A stretch of 64,000 nt of DNA. Origin: Oryzias latipes. Lineage: Eukaryota > Chordata > Actinopteri > Beloniformes > Adrianichthyidae. Location: assembly GCF_002234675.1 (NCBI RefSeq), contig NC_019864.2, positions 17,890,082 through 17,954,081 of the forward strand, given 5' to 3'. Below the pieces are notes generated by a model, which worked only from the letters and a program-made list of their open reading frames with translations, made no database searches and was not told the DNA's origin. This document shows positions 44,952-56,640 of the stretch, piece after piece. Position numbers and translations under genes: made by a program. Numbering within the stretch: the first letter of the stretch is position 1; each line of letters begins with the position of its first letter.

Positions 44952-46258
44952 CGTGCCATCACTGTCTGACGCACTTCAGAGATGTGGATAGATCCGGAGA
45001 TTCTAAGATTGCATCCTTCAGCGGTGAACGCAACTGAAACAATCTCTGTCCAGAGGACCAGAGGAAAGCAGTTGTTCACTGCTTTGCAAACAAAACAAGC
45101 CTCTGATCATTTCATTGCACGTTGATAAACCACTCACTGTGTTTTGGAAAGAGAGGGTGAAGAATCCTGATGCCTTCATGAACCCATGAAGCTGCAGATA
45201 AACTCCCTGCTTTCATGAGGCTTTGGTGGACTTGAGAAGCTGCAGAGACAGACCCTGAACAGATGAGAAAAAGCAAAGACGTTTTGCTCAGCCTCTGCAC
45301 AAACGTGTTTCATTAACTTTGGCAGGCTGAAAATGTCTAAAGAAAGAGCCACGAAATGAAAAACAGACATAGAATTGGCTGGAAATGAGGGAAGGATTTT
45401 TATTTACTGCTGGATAATTCGCCTTCTTTTCATCACACTGCTGCTGTCTGGGGATTATATGACTGTGTATTATGTCACGGCCTGCAGCACCCAGCTGTAC
45501 AGGTGGAGACCTGTCCTGCTCTTGACTTTGTTGTTGAGTTACTCTTTCTTTTCCCAGAGGGCTTCAGTTCCTTCAGGCTTTATACAGTATTTACTATGTC
45601 AGGGGGCTGCTTTCAAGTATGCACATGGGGTGGTGAGACTTGCCCACAAAAAACGTTATTCAGGTAGGTTATGAGGGCACTAAATCATTCTGTAAAGCTA
45701 GGTAAGGTACAGAGGTTGACTTTTGTTTTTACAAAACCATTAGAAACCATGGAGCATAATTTGTTTTAAATAAATGTAAAAAAATACCAAATCAGATGTC
45801 CAAAAACATGTAAAAATTGGTTTTGATTTATTGATGGATGGTTTTACTCTACGTTTCACTCTTCTGCAGCTGCTGGAACTGCACACAGCTTGAGTGCACG
45901 CTGATGGTATGCTTCTGCTGGCTCAGAACAGCCTTTGGTTGAGTTCAAACCGGCTTTCTCAGAGGGGATGAGCTGCATCTGTTTCACCAAAGAAACTACA
46001 CGAGTTGCAGCAGAATGAAGATCCTCTTGAAATGTACAATTCCTTGATTTCAAATGTTATCATGTTGTGCTTCATTTCTTCAAACTGTTAATCAAATAAA
46101 GTTAAAATACTGTGTTTGTAAGATTTTTCTTTTTTTTGATGCACGTGACATTTTGTGGTCAAAATACCACAGAAAGACACCACAAGATAATCGTATGTTC
46201 ATCTTATCTTCTGCTTAAAGCAGCTTATGTGGGAAGATTAAGTAAATTATGTAACTTT

Positions 46259-46450
46259 GATTTGATTTAAAATGGTTTATTTCAAGCAATCAAATAGGAA
46301 TAATACACAAAAAAAACAATCCAATCGTCAGTTATACATTCATACAATAACTAATCAAACTTAGTATAATTAGACATAAAATTAAGTATTGCTTGAAAGG
46401 GGGTGGAAGGAAGCGAACTCATATAATAACTTGACATGACTTCCTGCTTC
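46259..46450. repeat. Unclassified dispersed-repeat-like segment
   Basis: AATGGTTTATTTCAAGCAATCAAAT at one end and TATTGCTTGAAAGGGGGTGG at the other share an inverted CAAGCAAT/ATTGCTTG core. This looks like the end region of an old interspersed repeat; class unknown. Confidence 0.35.
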
Positions 46451-46698
46451 CTTTAGGCTACTTTCTTTAAAAAAAAAATGGAATAATTAGCTTTTGATCA
46501 CCATGATTTAAAAGCAACAACTGGAGTAACCCTAAAAAATCAGAACAAATTCATGCACACAGATCAATGCCCAACTCAAAAACCCCAAAAGACCTGTTTT
46601 CAGTTTGACCTCCAACAGCTGATTTGGATCTCTTTCAGCAACAATCTGGAAGCCAGTCGCGTGTTGAACTGGACCAAATGCCAGATGCTTTGAATAAT

Positions 46699-46903
46699 CC
46701 CTTGTGCTATCTTAGATGACCCCACCCTTACATTGACGTGTTCTCCCTACCATGACAAAGGTGGATAAAGGTGGAAAGATTTCATGTAATCCATGGAAAC
46801 CAGTGAAGATCACAAATCATTGAAGAAAAAAGGTTCAGTGCACTGTCTGGTGGGTCTAGATGACCCAACTCCCAATGGTAAAGTGCCTAGGATGGCACAA
46901 GGG
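46699..46903 (+). mobile_element. piggyBac-like MITE, copy 2
   Basis: About 205 bp, CCCTTGTGCTATCTTAGATGACCCC at the left and GGATGGCACAAGGG at the right. Its interior is the reverse complement of 29030–29236 with scattered differences. Non-coding. Confidence 0.75.
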
Positions 46904-48519
46904 TTACAGGACCATTCCAAAATATATTTTTCTTTTGTAATCAAAAAGCTTACCTGTGGTTTTGCTTTTGCTTAAAAACCCTGGCTCTTTTCTAACAGTG
47001 TTTTTGTTACAATTGTCACAACTTGAAGTTTCCATAAATAAAAATATAACAAGTTGATGTGATGATGGATTTCTGAATCAGGATTTAAAAATAAAGATAA
47101 AATACTGGAATAGACTTCAAGGTCTTTTAAACTGAACTGCTGATTAAATGTTGATGTTTTTAAAAACACAACCAAAGTGTATGAATGCAGATCTGTAGAG
47201 AGAAAACATGTTACTTCATAGCTGAGCTTTTGATTTATCAAATCTGATAAATGTTATCAGCTCACCTCAAATAAGATTTCAAACTGTGACCGATGTGTTT
47301 TTATCTATGTAAAATACACTTAACTAAAATAAAATGTTTTGTTGATACTAAAACAATTGTTGATGTGTTTTGTCAACAGCAAAACCTGCTTAGTTATAAT
47401 CAGAGGATCACAGAAAAGAAAAAAAAATCCTTAACAAAGATCTTGCCAGAGCAATGACCCTTTCTTACATAGCTTTAAAAATATGTTTGTTGGGATTCAT
47501 GGTTACACAATATACACCCAAATGTTTTTTAAAATAACAGAAAAATACTAAAGACCTCAAAAATGTTTAAGAAAATAAAATGTCAAAGTTAAAATTAACT
47601 GACTTTCAAATAAATCATCTTAGTGTGGCATTTCAATTCAGGAAATGTGTCTTTTATTTTGAAAGGATTTCAAATGTATGGCTTTAAAAAGATCTACCGG
47701 TACATCAAAAGAAAAAACAACCAAAAAAAAACATAAAATTTTCTAAAGTGAATTAGTGTCAACTCTTTTCCAGAACCCAGTTTGCTACAGAAACCCTAAG
47801 AGGGATTTTTCCTGCTTTGGAAAGTAGGTTTGCCAACTTTAACCTGACTTTGGTGGTTATAGGAACACTCAGGTCATATTGTTAGCCTCCCGCTTTAATG
47901 TGCCACCTGTTTATCCTGAAAATCTTCAAGGCTGGGTCTTTTCTTATTGGTATTTATAAGTCCTGCACTCACCATTTTATGCTTGCTGTCATTTTTGCAT
48001 TTCTACAGTATTTTTTTTTTCAATACCTATAGTTAGATCACACAACAACAGTTTGCAAAACATTCTGCAGTTGAGGACAGTTGAGGACTCCATCTACGAA
48101 CAGTTTTTTAAAATATATTCTAATATTTTTTCTCATACCTTGTGAGAAAGTAAAATAGGTTTTTTGAGTTTCATTTTTTTAGTCACATTTTTGTTGAAAG
48201 TAGCCACTGGATCAGAAACATCACTGGACTGTAGCATTCTGGCTTAGCAGCCCAGCAGCAAAATGCAGGTCACGCAATGCGCTCAGAGCAATTCTTATTC
48301 ATCACTTATTCATTCAGCAGCCACCAAGAGTGTGTCGTCACCACCATTTGAAGTCCTCAGAGTCAGCAGCTGGCTGGATCAGCTAGAAGAAAAAGTTTTA
48401 GGATCTGATGATTTTTTTTTTCTATTTTCTTCAAACACTTTTTATTAAAGCTTTAAAACTGAACTTTGTTTGTTGCACTTTATTGTTCTTCTTGTCAGGG
48501 AGTAGGCCTATTTGTTAAT

Positions 48520-48850
48520 TTCACTTCTAGCAAATTTGGTTGCATGGAGCTAATTAACAAGGGTTCTGTTTAAATTCCTTAGTGCACTATATAGGGCGTT
48601 CTTTGTTGAGCTGTCTGAATCTACAAATCCAAAATATCACAGAAAACTAGTCTGCATCAATGCTCACTTGATTGGAAAATCCATCCATTTTCATTATCAG
48701 AACAAAGTGAATTCATAAATAGTTCATGTTTATTAGATTTTTACTTTAGGAAAGTTGCTTTTAAAATTCAGGGAACTAGATAGTTCTGCACCGTTTAGTT
48801 TTTTTGTAGTTAGGGAGTAAGGAGGGAATTTGGACATAGCCAAATTCATT
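48520..48850. mobile_element. Possible DNA-transposon relic
   Basis: The right edge, GTTAGGGAGTAAGGAGGGAATTTGGACATAGCC, resembles terminal sequence of fish hAT-type MITEs. A clear matching left terminus was not found. Confidence 0.25.
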
Positions 48851-49202
48851 TCAAAGATGAGGGTAAACATGACCTCTACACGTTGGTCCAGAGTTTAAAA
48901 CAGTGTGAAAACAATCATATCATAAAAGCAAAGAAATGAAAGCAGCAATGACATATAAAAATGCCTAATTAAGATAAAAGTCACACTGGACTGGGTTTAA
49001 AAACCAACAAAAAATAAGTGGGTTTCTATAATTTCGTCTATTATACAACCTCATAAATTTCAAGTAAGGATTTAAATCTCAAAAAAAGCTCTGGTATTGA
49101 AGAGAAGAGTGTTAGGTGTAGCTACTGCAAATGCTCTGTCAATCCTGAATTAGATTTTTGTACAGGGAACATTCAGAAGAAGAAGCTGTGTTGCAGATTT
49201 TA

Positions 49203-49744
49203 GGGTGTATTTAGACTGGACACATTTGGTTCAGTTAAAGTGAACCAGATTTATTTTCCCTCGATAATCTCGGAACCATCTTTAGAGGTTGTCTCGGTTC
49301 AATTCCAATCGGACTGAGCTCTTTTTCACTATGAGATTCTTCGGTCTGAATAGTCTCTGTGCTCGGAGCGGAACAACTGGACCAAAACAGTCACCGTACA
49401 TCGTCACGTCATGTAAACAGATTAAGACAGAATGACCTAGCTGTACCAAAGTAGCTGTAAAAAATGTTCTTAGAGGTGGTAAAAATTGGTCAGAAATATA
49501 AAGTTTGAATCAACTATCCCAACAATGTCTGCCAGTAGTTGCTTTGCCTCGCCTTTGTAATTCCTGACCAATGATTAAAGTAATCTTTAGTCACATAGTT
49601 CTGTTTACAAACTTTGGTTTGAAACAGGAAGGTCTGCTTGATAGTAGTCTGAGTACAGACCAGACGCAAGGGCCAGTTCTCAATCCGGACCTAATTAGGT
49701 GGACTCGGTCCGGACCAAATTAATTTTCCAGTCTGAATACACCC
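49203..49744. mobile_element. Harbinger-type MITE with TTA target duplication
   Basis: 542 bp with terminal inverted repeats GGGTGTATTYAGACTGGA (17 of 18 bases match) and a second paired block ATTTGGTYC just inside. It is flanked by TTA on both sides (49200–49202 and 49745–49747), the 3-bp duplication of PIF/Harbinger elements. No transposase is encoded. Confidence 0.75.
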
Positions 49745-50439
49745 TTAAACTGACATTTCAGGGTGCATTCAGATAAATATGTTGAAACCAGACCAGTCAG
49801 AGATTTGAAACAAGATTATTATAAAAATGGATCCTAAAATGAACTGGAAGCCAGTGGAGAGCAGCAAATACAGGAGTGTTCATGTCATCTTCTGCTACAA
49901 ATGTACAAACAGCTGCAATCTGAGCGAGCTGCAGACAATGGGGAGATGACTGATCCGGACTGGAATTAAGAACATTTTAGTAATCGAGTTGAAATATAAT
50001 AAGTAAAAATGAAAAAACAAAACAACAACGTTTTGTTTCAAGTCTGCACTATAATAACACATATGCATGTCTCAGTCTAAGGCAAAAAACAATAACCTGT
50101 ATTTTGTACTTTGGTTGACCACTTTCATGATATTTTTTCCTCTCTTGTACACTTTTGACTTTCGGCCACTAGTTCCCTTTTTTTGCTTTCATATTTGAGT
50201 ATAAGTTCAAAAAAAGCTGTTTTGGAACTGTTTCTTTTTAAGTTATAGGCTTATTACTTAAACTTCATGATATCTCAACAGTTGGATAGAGGCATCAACT
50301 GTACAGTTAACATAAAGTCAGCACTGTGAACGTTTCCCTGCATGACCTAGAGATGATCCTGGATTGTCTCTGCACATTTTTCAAAAATGGCTGTTTAGTA
50401 GACAGCAGAACATGTCCGTGAAGATTCTCAGTCAACCCA

Positions 50440-50680
50440 GGTCATGTAATCGCACGATGCTGTTCTTCAAAAGGCTGATCTAGAAAACCTTTTACTGTAT
50501 CTGCTCATACAGGATCTGAAGAAGCTACTTGGATGACCAACGAAACGTCTTCTAGATGCACCGTTTCAAATCCAGAACAGACTGTGGAAGTAAAATTAAA
50601 AAGGCCTCAAGTGACAGACGAGTTGATGTTGGAGAACTTGTGCTAGATCCCAACATGCACCTGCTGGGGGCTTTCTTTGT
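50440..50680 (+). repeat. Interspersed-repeat fragment (unclassified)
   Basis: The string GAAGAAGCTACTTGGATGACCAACGAAACGTCTTC is of a kind found repeatedly in fish genomes near LINE ends. No frame is intact. The class is not asserted. Confidence 0.35.
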
Positions 50681-51452
50681 TGTTGTGTTACAGTAAATAC
50701 TGTAATGTAAATCTGTTGAGGCAGCTACATACTCTAAACCATGGGGCTATTTCTGCCGTTGCATGTCACAGTTTTATTTTTACAGATGAGCAACTGAGAC
50801 TTCCTACAGGCTTGACATGAATGCCATGTGATAGTTAGTTGTCGCTGGTTTAGGGCAAAAATAACCTGTGAAATATCTAACAAGTAAACTGCTAAAACTT
50901 GGAATAGCAAGTCGAAGACTGTTTTTACTGACAAAAAGGAAAAAGTCCAGATTTTTGTGTTTTGAGTTTATTTACCCCTTGAAACTCTTACAATCAATGT
51001 GATTATTTGAAATAACAAATGTCTCTGTTTTGTTTTATTTTATTTTATTATATTTATTTGGTATATTTTACATGTAAATTCTACAATTTTAGTGATTCAC
51101 TTATTTATGGGTTTTGGCCTGTTGGCGAATATGTATAAATAACTAACAACACATATGCATTAATAAACAATGGTCATCAAACAATTAAATGAACAAGCCT
51201 TTTGCTTTTACTCTAATTTGGACAGCTTATCGATGAAGTTAAATAGCAGCCAACAAAAGCTAGAAAGTGTCAATATGTTTATTTTTTATTTTTATTCCAA
51301 GAAGGACTTTGTGAATTTTAAGATAAAAACTTAGTGTAATCTTGGTCCAAGGTACAATCTGCCAGCTGTAATGAAGAAATGAAGAACCTTTTCTAAAACT
51401 TTAAACAATATTCATGTGGTTCAGATTTCCTCCACATTCTAATATTAACAAC

Positions 51453-51500
<48 letters not shown>

Positions 51501-51630
51501 GTTTATTTAAAAGGGGACAGCAATAAAAAAATCATGATGAAACGTAGTAAAAAAAGCCAGAATCCGCCAAAGGCTAGTTCTGTAGTCCCCCTGGCCAACA
51601 CATACAAACACTTGCTATACAAATAGATAA
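51453..51630 (+). repeat. (AAT)n microsatellite joined to a dispersed repeat
   Basis: About 13 AAT units (51453–51492), a poly-A, then TTTATTTAAAAGGGGACAG … GCCAAAGGCTAGTTCTGTAGTCCC. The latter is typical of a common fish interspersed repeat whose A-rich tail seeded the microsatellite. Confidence 0.7.
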
Positions 51631-53847
51631 AATATGAAATCACAATATATAATAAAATATATAATGAATATATTATTAAAACATTTAAGACATTATTTAA
51701 TCATTTCAATTCATTTCGCTACATGTGGATATATACATATAATATAACGAGAACTTTTTTATAACAAAATACGTTATGGTACAGCTTATGTATTTGTTTG
51801 TTTGTCTTTCTGTCTCATTGATTATTGCCTCATTGATTGAGTCCTTCAAGTCTTCATCTGTAAATAAATGATAAATACTTTTTTTCTGAAATGGCTCAAG
51901 TGTTTGTTTGTCAAGGTAGTGTTTATGCTACTGGCAGGGTTGTGTGAAAAGCTTCCAATGATTGGGAACAGGATGGACTATATTTTCTGGTTTTTACCCT
52001 GTTTCTTTCTGCTTTCAAACCTGAAACAGAAACAGTAGAGCAGTTTCTAAATCTGCCTCTCTTTATTTAAGTTATTCCTTCTATTTTTAAATGTTTCTTT
52101 CCATTTTATTAACAGTGTTGGGCTATATTCTCAAACGCTGTATTTCCTTTCTGTTAAACTACACATGCAGCTGTAGCCTGCATTCTTTGGTAAAAAAAAA
52201 TGTTGTTCATCCTAAACACATGGATAATTAAATCAAAAACTTCTTAGCACACATATTGATGAAAGAGTGGGCTGCAGCTAGGGCTGATCAGAGGATTGAC
52301 ACCATTGATTTTTGGGTCCAGCAGAGTGTTTATGGACTGCTCTTTGTCCTCTTGGCCTCAGAGCTGTCAATTTAGATCATTCCCAAAGTCCCTGTGGCTT
52401 GCTGCACGAGTGTCCGTTAATTGGGAAGATGGGATCAATGTGGAGCAACACACGGAGAGGGTGCACTAACCTAGTTATATGTTGGTAATGACTGAAGCAA
52501 AACTAAATTAATGTATCCTTCAGTACAAAGCATTCTAACAATACTTTTTCTATTGTGTAAAATTCAAACAATTTTGCAACTACAATTTTAAATCAGTAAA
52601 AAAAACATTGCATATAAAACAGTTTATTTTTTAATCATAAAGAAAAGTGAAACAAAAGTTCGTTTTCTTCAGCAAATTAAAAGGCCAACACAAAGGTAGC
52701 GCAGAGGAATAAGTAAATTAGACTTTATTCAGAGGTGCTTGTTCAAAATCTAAATAATCCAAAAAATAATAAATAATTCCCTTTAGGGAATTTGTAAATT
52801 TTAAAACTGGGGTCCAAAATCTCTTCTTAGTCTGCAGCTGTGGATCTTTAACTTCTGTCAAGAAATCCTGTTCCTCCTGGAATTGAAATGTTGCTTCCTC
52901 TCTGTCTGTAGTGTTGTTCTGCACAGTTGTCACATATGGGCTGTTAGAGGGATTGCCATGTGACCCAGGAGCAGATACAAATCTTCTGATCTGGTATGTT
53001 TCTGGGCTGAGCTAAGTTTAGAGGCCTGCAGAGACGAGTGACCTGTGAGGATTTCTGGACAAGACACAGAAATGGAGCCTTCTGCTTTTGCTGTGTCCTA
53101 AGAAGCTTTTAGATATAATCTGTTTACCTACAAGAGGACAATGTTTATTTTTTATTAAATTCCACCTACATTTTATGATGATAGAAAACACTGTTTTGAA
53201 AAAAACATAGAGGATACATAAAAAAATGTCCTCAATTAAAATAAAAGACATAGAGGGGCGTATACAGTAGAGATGTTGAAGATAAGATGCTAAGGGGAAA
53301 TAGAAAAAATTGTATAGATGTATGCTTTATATATGTTCCATTGGGAGTCCTGACCTCTTACAGCTGTCCATCTGAATGCATTAAGGGCATGCATCATTCA
53401 TTGTAAAAGACAGGAAGCCAAATGCTGGATGTGTTTGTAATGCACAGCTGACAAATTATGCCAAAAATAGTTCTGCTGGGCAGAGTACAAGCAAAATCAA
53501 ACCTTTTGTAGACTAGATTTAAGCTGTTTATTTAAAAACAGGGTGTGGTTTCAATCAAAAGAGTTTCAACAGTAAAAGGTGACATAAAAAAAGGTAATGG
53601 CAGTTTAAACATGGACGATCTTGTGATGAAGAGAAGCTGAAAAGACAGCGGATGAAGATAATGTGGTACATTTATCCCACGTTCCAGAACTCCCAGTTAT
53701 CTTTTTGTTTTCCAACATGGTCATCTTTTGATTTTCTCCCCAAGTTTAGTCACATCTGTCAAATCAGGGGGCTGCAATCTTTAAAAGACCCATTCAGGCC
53801 AGTTTCTGACTGACCAAAAGTCGCACGTTACATTTTATAGAAATACA

Positions 53848-53848
53848 T

Positions 53849-53907
<59 letters not shown>

Positions 53908-53909
53908 TT
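53848..53909 (+). repeat. (TTTA)n microsatellite
   Basis: About 15 perfect TTTA units. Confidence 0.95.
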
Positions 53910-54659
53910 GTGTTTGTCTGTGTATGTGTTGTAGACCATTCAATAATTCAAAATTTAGCTTTTCAATATTTACAATAATTGAAATATAACACTGTTAAAA
54001 TTTTCATTACATAACAATTTGGAGTTTATTTTACTTTTGACAGCTGCACATACAAGTTCCTTTCAAAACAAAATACATCTCTGTTAAATAAGACTCCTGC
54101 TGTTGCAAATTTACTTGTAAAAAAGCAAGAAAGTCAAGTGAAACATGATATTTTTCATCATTATGACATTGGTTCACTTTCATCATCCTCATTCACCTTT
54201 TTATTATGAAATATAGATATGACAAAATTGATGTAGAATTAAAAATAAAACAATCTTTATGTGCTCTGAGGTTATTTTACTGGTAAACCACTGTGACAGT
54301 AGAATATACCTATTATCATCATGTTTGTTCAGTTACTCTCACATTTTAAAAATCTTAACATAAATGACAAAACCTGATTAAGTTAAACAAATTAATCAAA
54401 ACTACAAACCCATTTTTTACTCAAATCATTTGCATTTTTCTTTAAAGCCAAAGAGCCACAAAGGAGGTTTGAATGTGACTCCAGAGCCTCAGGTTGTAGA
54501 CCCCTGGTCTAAGATACTCTACATCTCCATAATATTCTTTGTTCCCCCTCCAACTTTTTTCCAATTACTTGTTTAAGATTATATTTTTTTTCCTCTTCAT
54601 TGTAATGTTCTAATGAAGTTTGGATTTTCTCTTTAAGCTTACTTGTTTCTTATTTACCA

Positions 54660-54777
54660 CTTACCTTTACCGCGAAGGGCAGTCGGAGAGCAGGGATGCC
54701 AGTTTTAGTATTATCCTATTGAGACGCCTGTTGTTGTGAATTTGGGCTATATAAATAAAATTGAATTGAATTGAATT
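54660..54777 (+). repeat. L2-like LINE 3' tail with (TTGAA)n
   Basis: GTTGTGAATTTGGGCTATATAAATAAAATTGAATTGAATTGAATT is the characteristic 3' end of L2-clade fish LINEs and their SINEs. Only the tail is seen here. Confidence 0.7.
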
Positions 54778-54868
54778 CTTTAGACTAATATATGTTTTTT
54801 TCTATGATTTCATTTTTTTCTATCACTGATTTTTTTTAACCTCCTTTCCATATTTTATGTATTTTCTT

Positions 54869-54888
54869 GGGGGGGGGGGGGGGGGGGG
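54869..54888 (+). repeat. Poly-G tract (20 G)
   Basis: An uninterrupted run of 20 G. Confidence 0.9.
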
Positions 54889-55039
54889 TTGTCATTATTT
54901 TTCTCCTTTTCTTTGCCCACTTCTTGAAAACTGTTTTCCTGTTATTGTAATTTCTTTTCTTTTCTTTAGTAATTTGTTTTCATTATGTATTCCTTCCTGA
55001 ACTTGAGTAAAATCTCATTTCAGTCAGACAACTCTTGCA

Positions 55040-55920
55040 GAAGAATATTTATTTCACAACATCTTTAGGTTGACATTCACAATTTGATTCACAACTTCGT
55101 TTTGGCATAAGGCTCCGTTCAATTCCTTGAGACACTTATTCTTTTCCATACACTTTCGGGTAACAACCCCCGTAACGGAGCCCACAGGTGGAAGCCGGGG
55201 AGGAGGGAGGGGCAAAGAATGAGCGCTGAAGGTAAGAGAGAATGAACAATTGTACACCTGACTTAAATAGGACGCTAAGCAGGTGGGTTAATTAACTGAC
55301 CCGCCCTAGGGGAGTAACATGCAATTCTGCCGAGTGTCTGCCCGAAATGCGACGAGTCGCTATTTTCTGCTGCTTTTCTCTAATACATGTTTTCAGTATT
55401 TCTGCTGAACTTTTTACTTTTTGTTCATTTTTAAATTGCCTAGTTGTTTCCCTTTGGCAGTTTTTCTAATATGTAATTGTGCACTGTTTTTCTCCTGTTT
55501 CAGAGTCAACTTGTCAAATTGAAACACATGATTCATTGAAAGGTGACGAATTTCCCTTTCAGCCAAAGGTTTGTTCAGTGTGAGCCTTAAATTTCCTGTC
55601 CGATGACGCAGGTTGGTGTTTTCTTTTTAAGGCTCTTCAAACTCTTAAAGAGGCTTTGTAGTTCTCTCTCTCTCAAAGGTTTTGTTGTCTGCCACTGCCA
55701 GTTGATCGCTCTGACCTGGCAGTTGAGACATCTCCTGCAGTTCCTTCAGGTCTTGTTCGGTATAGGCTCCCCCCCTGACCAGCATCACAGAGAATTTTAT
55801 GTTTTCTAGATATTTTTTCAGGCAGTTGGTGCCCACCTGAGATTCCTCCAAGACCCTTTGGACTAACATTTGTTTCATCAATTTCCTGGAAGCTACTGTC
55901 AACCACAGGCAGAACAAAGG
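55040..55920 (-). other. Unidentified GC-richer segment with two open frames
   Basis: Two minus-strand open stretches lie here, 55257–55054 and 55917–55645. The first has charged and Cys residues and TGA-free reading near a minus-strand AATAAA at about 55040. The second contains CLKKYLENIK and EQDLKELQEM. Neither has a splice partner or family motif that I recognise, and the second starts with TTG. A decayed retroelement or processed pseudogene is as likely as a gene. Confidence 0.25.
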
Positions 55921-56359
55921 GCTTTGCTTGAATATACTCTGATTTGTTTTTTAGGTTCTGTCAATGCATGCATCTGTCCAATTAATGTGCTGCCACTCAA
56001 CAACCAATCAGATTGCAGACAATTATCGTTCAAATAATGCACCTCAACTGAACCACACTTGTCAGAATAAAAAAAGTGTCCATTCATTTTTAGATGTTGC
56101 CAGAAATTTTATATTTCGGTTACTTTTTAAGAAATTCTAACCTATTTTTAAACAACTACAGTGTTAATAAGTTCCATCACGTTGCTGTTTCCCCAACAGC
56201 CAAAAAACAAGACCTTGTGTTGCTTCTTAAAAACCCGCTCCGATCAGCTTTTGATCCATTTCAAATAACTCAAAACTTTTTGTTATGATTATGTCGTTTT
56301 TATTGAAAATTTTCTTGAACATAGTTTCTGTAGAGCGGAAGGAGTTCATTAGAAATTGA

Positions 56360-56640
56360 TGGGAGTTATGGGTGGGATTGTTGAGGCAGGGCAACCCCGC
56401 CCCCCTTTCCCTTCCCACTGCTGAAAGCTCTCTGTTTGCCTGCTCTCTTGCTACTTGACAGCCCCTCACAACCCCAACCAAACATTACCAGCCCAACAAA
56501 AATGGTGAGCAATATTGGAGCAATCCAGCTTTACAGTTTTGAGCCAGATACCAGCTCATACAAGGACAACAAAATGGATTTAGTCATCTACAAGCATACC
56601 TCAGAATGGAGCAGGGAGCTTGTGCATGCATGTGCATGAG
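56360..56640 (+). repeat. Dispersed repeat, copy 2 (shared with 24.5 kb)
   Basis: Better-preserved copy of the element at 24540. From ATG at about 56502 it reads VSNIGAIQLYSFEPD and ends WSRELVHACA. This resembles the N-terminal leader of P2X7-like C-terminal-domain ORFs that occur in many fish repeats. The body of such an ORF is missing. Confidence 0.5.

Larger units (their letters stand above)
44083..49190. other. Non-coding DNA with scattered repeats
   Basis: No protein gene recognised. It holds a CTCF-like motif (44937), a repeat near 46259–46450, MITE copy 2 (46699) and a possible MITE relic at 48520–48850. The open frame at 45375–45674 starts with TTG and is hydrophobic without recognisable motifs. 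Confidence 0.6.

Noticed and set aside
45375..45674. Hydrophobic 99-codon frame
   Set aside because: It starts at TTG, not ATG, and has no family motif or splice partner.
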